Shown: positions 51,130 to 55,057 of the stretch, in pieces
Numbering within the stretch: the first letter of the stretch is position 1
How the letters are laid out: every line of letters begins with the position of its first letter
Assembly (NCBI GenBank): GCA_002481295.1
Contig: DLDU01000033.1
Location: forward strand, 24,263-79,319
DNA length: 55,057 bases
Reading direction: 5' to 3'
DNA from: Prevotella sp. UBA7764
GTDB lineage: Bacteria; Bacteroidota; Bacteroidia; Bacteroidales; Bacteroidaceae
Translations under genes and position numbers: made by a program
Notes under the pieces: generated by a model
Database searches by the model: none
Seen by the model: only the letters and a program-made list of their open reading frames with translations
Told to the model about the DNA's origin: nothing

Positions 51130-51738
51130 TTATTTTGCATTGAAGTAGAACGGCAGCGCCAGACCGTTGGCGAGCAGGTTCGTTCCACCTGTGATATTTT
51201 CGTAATCAAGGAAGACACCACCTAAGACAATTTGCAGCCCAAGAGTCTTTCCACTCTTCACACCATAGGAATTGGGATATCCGGTGTAGAAGGCCAGTGT
51301 GATCGTGTGAGGCGTTCCATCAGCCGTTGTGCTGAAAGTCAGTTTCTGCGGCTGGATGTGGAACGTCACAGGAGAGAGACCGTAGAAAAGAGTATAGCAT
51401 TTCAGGATCTGTGCCGGAGCATTTTCCAGACATGCCTTAGCTGTCGCGTCTTGCACGAAATGTGCGATGGAGTTGACACGGAAGTTGTAGACCGTCACCG
51501 TAGAGTCTGTCTCAAAGTTCACCATTGCACCTACGGAGTCTACTTTGGCTGGCTTTGTGGTGAAGATAGAGTCGTAATAGACCAGCTGCCCACTATGCTT
51601 TCCGGCTACAGACAGATAAGCCGTGTGCTGCTCTTCGCGCGTCAGTCCGCTGTCGTCGTCATCATCGCTTAAGCAGGAAGTCATGGTCAGTGCTGCGATC
51701 ATGCACAGCAACAGTGTCAAGATTGAAGTTTTTCTCAT
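51130..51738 (-). CDS. DUF4840-type lipoprotein
   Basis: This 202-residue exported lipoprotein has a type II signal peptide ending LTMTSC (Cys21). It is followed by LSDDDDDSG, an acidic stretch just after the lipidated Cys, like the surface-export signal of Bacteroidetes lipoproteins. It may therefore be displayed on the cell surface. The mature part is beta-rich and I recognise it as like DUF4840, with no known function. It has a -7 element (51782-51789) and shares the strong terminator with nadE. Confidence 0.82.
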   Translation of the reverse strand: MRKTSILTLLLCMIAALTMTSCLSDDDDDSGLTREEQHTAYLSVAGKHSGQLVYYDSIFTTKPAKVDSVGAMVNFETDSTVTVYNFRVNSIAHFVQDATAKACLENAPAQILKCYTLFYGLSPVTFHIQPQKLTFSTTADGTPHTITLAFYTGYPNSYGVKSGKTLGLQIVLGGVFLDYENITGGTNLLANGLALPFYFNAK

Positions 51739-51781
51739 TTTCTTTATTATTATAGACTTAAACGTTTCTAATTAACAAATG

Positions 51782-51789
51782 CAAAGATA
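51782..51789 (-). promoter_or_regulatory. -7 element of the DUF4840 gene
   Basis: Minus-strand TATCTTTG, 43 bases before the start codon. No TTTG is seen at the -33 position. Confidence 0.6.
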
Positions 51790-51890
51790 AGGAAAAACTT
51801 GCACGTGAGGGAAACTTTTTTGAGAAATAAATATTCCCCAGCTATGTGTAACAACGAAAATAAATCCTACAAAAAGTCCTCCGCGGCAAC

Positions 51891-52095
51891 TTGCATTATA
51901 GAGAAAGAGAAATCAAAAAATAAGGAGTTGAAGGCCAGAAAAGCATTCCACAAGTGAGGGAGCGGTGATTTCATTGTATCATCCTGGTGATTTTACCTCA
52001 TCAAATCACCGCTTTGATGAGGTAAAGTCACCGAGATGATCGAAAGAAATCTATGGATTTTCGTAAGAAAAAGGCTGTTTTTGCAACGCAAAACC
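51891..52095. repeat. Element B: 22-base periodic spacer array with a 28-base hairpin
   Basis: A block reading TTGCATTATAGAGAAAG (51891-51907) is followed 87 bases later by an inverted repeat. Its arms, 51978-52005 and 52013-52040, pair at 25 of 28 positions around a 7-base loop. The sequence can be cut into 22-base units starting at 51964, 51986, 52008, 52030, 52052 and 52074, several sharing GGTGATT, ACCG or a late AAA. AGCGGTGATTT (51961-51971) can alternatively pair with AAATCACCGCT (52003-52013), so two folds exclude each other. It resembles element A in block, spacing and period. The rest of the spacer to 52344 holds no gene that I can support. Confidence 0.55.
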
Positions 52096-52344
52096 ATGTA
52101 AAGAATATTTAAGTTGTTGTCAATCAGAGAATTATATGCGGTTGACAGAAATTGCGAAATCACGTCCAAGACCACACTTGCTCGCAAAGATCGCCCTCTC
52201 GTACCCGCTTTTTTGTCAGTTTATACAACAATTCACAATGATGCGCAGATATTCTATAATTCTCAAATTCTTGATAATCACATAGGTGCTTGTTGACTTA
52301 TGACATTAGTATGTGCTTACGCAAAAAATAGTTTGCGCCAGTAT

Positions 52345-52391
52345 CATATATAATAATAAGGTGTAGCATGCTTTATGACGTGCTACATCTT
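52345..52391 (-). terminator. Terminator of the pseudokinase gene, carrying motif copy 6
   Basis: On the minus strand AAGATGTAGCACG pairs with CATGCTACACCTT (52358-52370 and 52379-52391, G-U pairs included). It is followed by ATTATTATATATG. The second arm and the tail together are a copy of the dispersed AT-rich motif (TACACCTTATTATTATATAT). Confidence 0.7.
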
Positions 52392-52397
52392 ACTTTT

Positions 52398-53561
52398 TTA
52401 TTGTTGTTTCGACTTGATATAGTCGCTGAATGCTTTGTCAAAGGCGGCGAACTGTTGTTCGTTGAGGCTACCCAATGTCTTGCGCAGTCCTTTGTAGTAA
52501 ATGGTTACCTTCTTGTGGATCTGATCCGGATCTGTGCTGGAAGCATAAATCTTGTCGATGTCGATGTGCATCTGCGGAACGAGGTTGTTGAGAAATACCA
52601 AATCGCCCGTGTACTGTGGTGTCTGTGCGGATGCAGTCTGCTGAGTGTTGTTAGTGCTGTCTGTGGTGGAAGCCACCGATCCGGAAACGCTATTGGCGGA
52701 GTCAGCGTTTTGAGCCGGATTGTCGTCAGCGACCAGCGTGGAGTCAGCGTCGTCAGTCTGCTGGGCCGTTTGGCAGCTTCTACTGAAAAGCAGTACGGCG
52801 GCAATGACCACGAGTACGGCAATGGCAATTACCAATCCCATCATCTTCTTGCTTGCAGTCGAAGATGAACTTTCGTTCTTACGGCTATAGTGGTGGTGCT
52901 CGAAAGCCTCCATAAAGTCTTCAATGCTGGCGTGCCGCTCACTCCGACCAAAGCTGCAACTGCCATCAATGACCTGGTTATACTCCTCTCCGAGCTCCAT
53001 GACCCTGACAATCATGCCTAAGGAATAAACGTCAGCACGGGCATCCAGAGCTACGGTGCCGTCCTTGGCTTCCGGAGCGAAGAAGCGCAAACTGCTACTG
53101 GGCATGCTTATGGTGTCGGCATATCGCATACGGAAATTGAGAACCTTTACCTCGTCAGCCTTCTTTGTGACAAAGATGTAGGAAGGATCGAGCGCGCCAT
53201 GTATCATACCATTCTGGTGGAGATACTCCAGTGCTGACGCAATCTGACTGACAATCCGCTTTTTCTCGTCTTCACCGTGACCCTCATCAAGATATTCCAA
53301 CAGAGAGCGTGAGGATTCCCATTCCAGTTCGATACAAGAGCCAAGGCCCTCGACGTCTTTCATGCCAAGGTATTTCAGCAAATGCTGATGGTCGAGATCT
53401 TTGCAGCGGTCAAATTCTTTTTTCATGAACCGCTGGTATTGTGGTTTGCTCTGATAGGCTTCTTTAAGAGAGATAAGCAACACATCCTGACCATCGTCTT
53501 TAGCTATGGTGAGTTTCTGTATGCCGCCCGTTTTTATCTCTTGCATGTCTGTTACAGTCAT
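52398..53561 (-). CDS. Membrane-anchored Ser/Thr pseudokinase
   Basis: This 387-residue protein has a eukaryotic-type protein kinase fold at residues 10-225, a membrane segment at 241-259 and a periplasmic region of about 125 residues with a Ser/Thr/Gln/Asp-rich linker. Kinase landmarks are recognisable but the catalytic ones are lost. The HRD loop reads HGALDPSYIF (121-130), with Ala123 where the catalytic Asp should be and Tyr where Asn should be. The DFG motif reads LNFRM, with Asn142 for Asp. The APE (163-164 region) and DVYSLG (177-182) structural motifs are kept. It should therefore be inactive as a kinase and could act as a scaffold or sensor. No glycine-rich loop is evident. Confidence 0.85.
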   Translation of the reverse strand: MTVTDMQEIKTGGIQKLTIAKDDGQDVLLISLKEAYQSKPQYQRFMKKEFDRCKDLDHQHLLKYLGMKDVEGLGSCIELEWESSRSLLEYLDEGHGEDEKKRIVSQIASALEYLHQNGMIHGALDPSYIFVTKKADEVKVLNFRMRYADTISMPSSSLRFFAPEAKDGTVALDARADVYSLGMIVRVMELGEEYNQVIDGSCSFGRSERHASIEDFMEAFEHHHYSRKNESSSSTASKKMMGLVIAIAVLVVIAAVLLFSRSCQTAQQTDDADSTLVADDNPAQNADSANSVSGSVASTTDSTNNTQQTASAQTPQYTGDLVFLNNLVPQMHIDIDKIYASSTDPDQIHKKVTIYYKGLRKTLGSLNEQQFAAFDKAFSDYIKSKQQ

Positions 53562-53592
53562 GGCGTTTTATGTTTAAATGATTATATTACTG

Positions 53593-53623
53593 CAAAGATA
53601 GTGTAAACGAGTGGAATAGCAAA
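53593..53623 (-). promoter_or_regulatory. Promoter of the pseudokinase gene
   Basis: Minus-strand TTTG, 19 bases, TATCTTTG: a full consensus match, 32 bases before the start codon. Confidence 0.85.
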
Positions 53624-53871
53624 AAAAAACCGCAAAAAAAATGAGACGGGTAGGGGGTTCTTACAAAGAGAAGGTCATCGCAAAGTCTTCATGGAGTGAA
53701 GATTTAGCATATCAGTAGCTTCTGCTTTTTTATAGAAGAAGTTGCCTGATCACACTTCAAAAAAGCCCTGTGACAAAGTCTTGCGCTTGATTTACATCAA
53801 TATCAAACGATTGTATTGCGACTTTTCTGCATGAATATTAGGCAGAATGGAATAAGAAACATAACTTTGCC
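53624..53871. other. Divergent spacer before the 39-codon gene
   Basis: No gene is seen. Parts resemble element A weakly (TTGCCTGATCA near 53742, compared with TTGCCTGACTGA near 27087), so it may be a worn copy of the 22-base type of spacer. The evidence is too weak to claim this. Confidence 0.3.
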
Positions 53872-53879
53872 CTCGCAAA
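53872..53879 (+). promoter_or_regulatory. -7 element of the 39-codon gene
   Basis: TAACTTTG matches TAnnTTTG. The leader would be about 60 bases and contains a hairpin GGCT..CGAC-TTCT-GTCG..AGCC at 53893-53916. Confidence 0.5.
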
Positions 53880-53943
53880 AAAGGCTTACGACTTCTGTCG
53901 GTAGCCACTGTTTAAATCTTATCAATGTAAAGAGATTGTAGTT

Positions 53944-54063
53944 ATGACAGACAAATTAGTGACAATGAATGCTCAGGCAGATCTGCAAGACAAAATGCGC
54001 ATCGACATGATTCTCGGTGGCCGTCGTGCAGCACTGGACGCTTTGAAGGCTAAGAAAGCATAA
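53944..54063 (+). CDS. 39-residue small basic protein
   Basis: This short gene encodes MTDKLVTMNAQADLQDKMRI, then DMILGGRRAALDALKAKKA, and stops at TAA. It has its own -7 element, a structured leader and a perfect intrinsic terminator, and no frame conflict with neighbours. The peptide is soluble and predicted helical: an acidic N-terminal half with three Met residues, a GGRR turn, and a basic alanine-rich C-terminal helix ending KAKKA. Such a profile fits a nucleic-acid- or ribosome-associated small protein, but I recognise no family. Its codon use (CGT, GGT, CTG) looks like that of an expressed gene. Confidence 0.7.
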   Translation: MTDKLVTMNAQADLQDKMRIDMILGGRRAALDALKAKKA

Positions 54064-54112
54064 GTTGTTTTCTGCTTTCAGAAAGCAAGGAAAGCGACTT
54101 TTAGATTTGACA

Positions 54113-54159
54113 AACGGTGCTCAACACAGGCAAGAGTCTGTTGGAGCACCGTTTTTTTT
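54113..54159 (+). terminator. Terminator of the 39-codon gene
   Basis: AACGGTGCTC-AACA-CAG pairs with CTG-TTG-GAGCACCGTT around a short loop and is followed by eight T. It may also stop the convergent maf transcript. Confidence 0.92.
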
Positions 54160-54162
54160 ATA

Positions 54163-54771
54163 TTATTCTTTAGGAACTTCTATTTTTTCTATTTCCATGA
54201 TTTCCTGATAGATGCGCTGCACGGGGAGTCCCATGACGTTGTAGTAGCTGCCGTGGATGGACGTCACGCCGACATAGCCGATCCACTCTTGTATGCCGTA
54301 GGCGCCGGCCTTGTCAAAAGGACGGTAGTGGGCGATGTAGTAGTCGATCTCGTCGTCGGTGAGTTGCCGGAAGGTAACGTCTGTCGAGACTCCGAACGTC
54401 TTTTGCGCTTTGGCTGTGGTCAACGTCACGCCGGTGACCACCTGGTGCGTACGTCCGCTGATGAGACGGAGCATACGGCGTGCGTCATCGGCATCGTGTG
54501 GCTTGCCAAGTATCGTATTGTCGACAATGACCACCGTGTCGGCAGTGAGCAACAGTTCGTCGTCGGCAACTTGATAGGCGGCAGCCTTCTCTCGTGAGAT
54601 ATATTGCGGTACCTCTTCGGCGCGCAGCGTCTTGGGATAGCTCTCGCTGACGCCTTTGACCACCTTCACCTCGAAGTCCAGGTCCAGTCCTGCCAACAGC
54701 TCTTTGCGTCGTGGCGATGCGCTGGCAAGTATGATTTTCAGTCTCTTTGTTTCCATTTTCTTATTGTTCAT
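54163..54771 (-). CDS. maf: Maf-like nucleotide pyrophosphatase
   Basis: This Maf/YhdE-family protein hydrolyses non-canonical or excess nucleoside triphosphates such as dTTP and UTP, and has been linked to septum formation. The start is set at 54771 (MNNKKMETKRLKIILASASP), giving 202 residues; 54756 is an alternative. A start at 54810 would lie upstream of the promoter. The signature LASASPRRKELLAGL is at about residues 14-28. LLTADTVV, GRTHQVVTGVTL and DKAGAYGIQEWIG are further family motifs. A full consensus promoter lies 17 bases before the ATG. Confidence 0.94.
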   Translation of the reverse strand: MNNKKMETKRLKIILASASPRRKELLAGLDLDFEVKVVKGVSESYPKTLRAEEVPQYISREKAAAYQVADDELLLTADTVVIVDNTILGKPHDADDARRMLRLISGRTHQVVTGVTLTTAKAQKTFGVSTDVTFRQLTDDEIDYYIAHYRPFDKAGAYGIQEWIGYVGVTSIHGSYYNVMGLPVQRIYQEIMEIEKIEVPKE

Positions 54772-54787
54772 AGCCTTTTTCTCAGCG

Positions 54788-54818
54788 CAAATGTAGCCAA
54801 AAGTTATCAATGCACAAA
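54788..54818 (-). promoter_or_regulatory. Promoter of maf
   Basis: Minus-strand TTTG, 19 bases, TACATTTG: a full consensus match that fixes the maf start downstream of it. Confidence 0.85.
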
Positions 54819-54892
54819 AGAGCGACGGGTTAAAGCTGGTTAATAACTGTCAAGCCATAAGGATGAATCTGCAAGATAGGGGATGGATGGGT

Positions 54893-55057
54893 CTATAGTT
54901 TTTCGATGTCATCTATCGGCATTCCCGTTACCTTAGCGATCGCCTCCAAAGGCAATCCTAAGGTCTTCATAGCTTTCGCATTCTTTTTTCTTTCATCCGA
55001 AGCACCCTGCTCAATACCTTTTTCCATTCCTTGTTCCATTCCTTTTTTCATTCCTTG
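54893..55057 (-). CDS. PD-(D/E)XK nuclease family transposase (Rpn type), C-terminal end
   Basis: The right edge cuts this gene; the last 54 codons are present. The visible part is a run of GM-x-x-G repeats (QGMKKGMEQGMEKGIEQG), then ERKKNAKAMKTLGLPLEAIA and TGMPIDDIEKL with TAG. This C-terminal layout, a coiled GMEKG repeat and a small helix-turn-helix-like KxLGLPxExIAxxTG segment, is the common end of Rpn-family putative transposases/nucleases, which are numerous in Bacteroidetes. The catalytic domain is outside the window, so intactness cannot be judged. Confidence 0.8.
   Translation of the reverse strand, partial: QGMKKGMEQGMEKGIEQGASDERKKNAKAMKTLGLPLEAIAKVTGMPIDDIEKL

Noticed and set aside
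52114..52296. Plus-strand 60-codon frame in the spacer after element B
   Set aside because: TTG start, no promoter or ribosome signal, no recognisable motif.
1..55057. tRNA, rRNA or riboswitch genes
   Set aside because: I looked for the usual conserved tRNA arms and for leader structures before purD, cysE and nadE, and saw none that I could support.

Overview
This window is chromosomal DNA of a member of the Bacteroidales, most likely a Prevotellaceae (Prevotella/Segatella-type). Three things point there. Many genes are preceded by the Bacteroidetes promoter, TTTG then 19-20 bases then TAnnTTTG. Shine-Dalgarno sequences are mostly absent. Several genes and gene orders are typical of the group: the bamD / RNA polymerase omega / DUF4293 cluster, a complete Bat aerotolerance operon, DUF4923 and DUF4840 lipoproteins, an Oar-like TonB-dependent receptor and DUF2027-Smr. 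I saw no rRNA, tRNA, CRISPR array or intact insertion sequence. The right edge cuts a PD-(D/E)XK (Rpn-type) transposase/nuclease gene.

Layout. 0-10 kb: end of bamD, omega-like subunit, DUF4293, cysE, an RlmL-type rRNA methyltransferase with an RG-rich tail, two overlapping exported serine peptidases (S9 and S37), purD, a membrane protein and a DedA-like protein. 10-19 kb: a decayed gene fragment, an exported GH27 alpha-galactosidase, mtaB, a glycosyltransferase, an HD hydrolase, a Nudix hydrolase, ispE, a mannose-1-phosphate guanylyltransferase, a tiny Cys-rich membrane protein and a cupin. 19-27 kb: a large TonB-dependent receptor, an AT-rich toxin-antitoxin-like pair with a shortened GNAT, rmuC with an expanded coiled coil, and a natural LplA-LipA fusion. 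27-33 kb (mostly minus strand): a two-domain esterase, a BadF-type sugar kinase, a candidate small RNA, uronate genes (mannonate oxidoreductase and uxuA) and an AraC-type regulator with an AT-hook-like tail. 33-47 kb: DPP III, a DNA alkylation repair protein, DUF4923, then the Bat operon (moxR, DUF58, a DUF4381-like protein, batA to batE) and a PAP2 phosphatase. 47-55 kb: queA, DUF2027-Smr, nadE, a DUF4840 lipoprotein, a membrane-anchored pseudokinase, an unlisted 39-codon gene, maf and the cut Rpn gene.

How the genes work together. The Bat cluster is the one long multi-gene unit: an AAA+ MoxR ATPase, a DUF58 protein and two VWA membrane proteins that probably form a MIDAS-dependent chaperone-like complex, with TPR partners. 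The GH27 enzyme, the dual esterase, the mannonate genes and the GlcNAc-kinase-like gene fit a plant- or host-glycan-degrading anaerobe. The two adjacent peptidases and DPP III fit peptide use.

The most unusual material is between the genes. There are degenerate arrays with a 22-base period in at least four spacers (about 26.9-27.1, 38.9-39.0, 41.2-41.3 and 51.9-52.1 kb). Two of these are folded into very long hairpins and share an upstream sequence block. A separate dispersed 20-base AT-rich motif (TACACCTTATTATATATAGG and close variants) occurs six times in spacers and, shortened, twice inside genes. These, with a promoter-to-terminator candidate small RNA near 29.9 kb and the 39-residue gene near 54 kb, are the best candidates for undescribed biology here.
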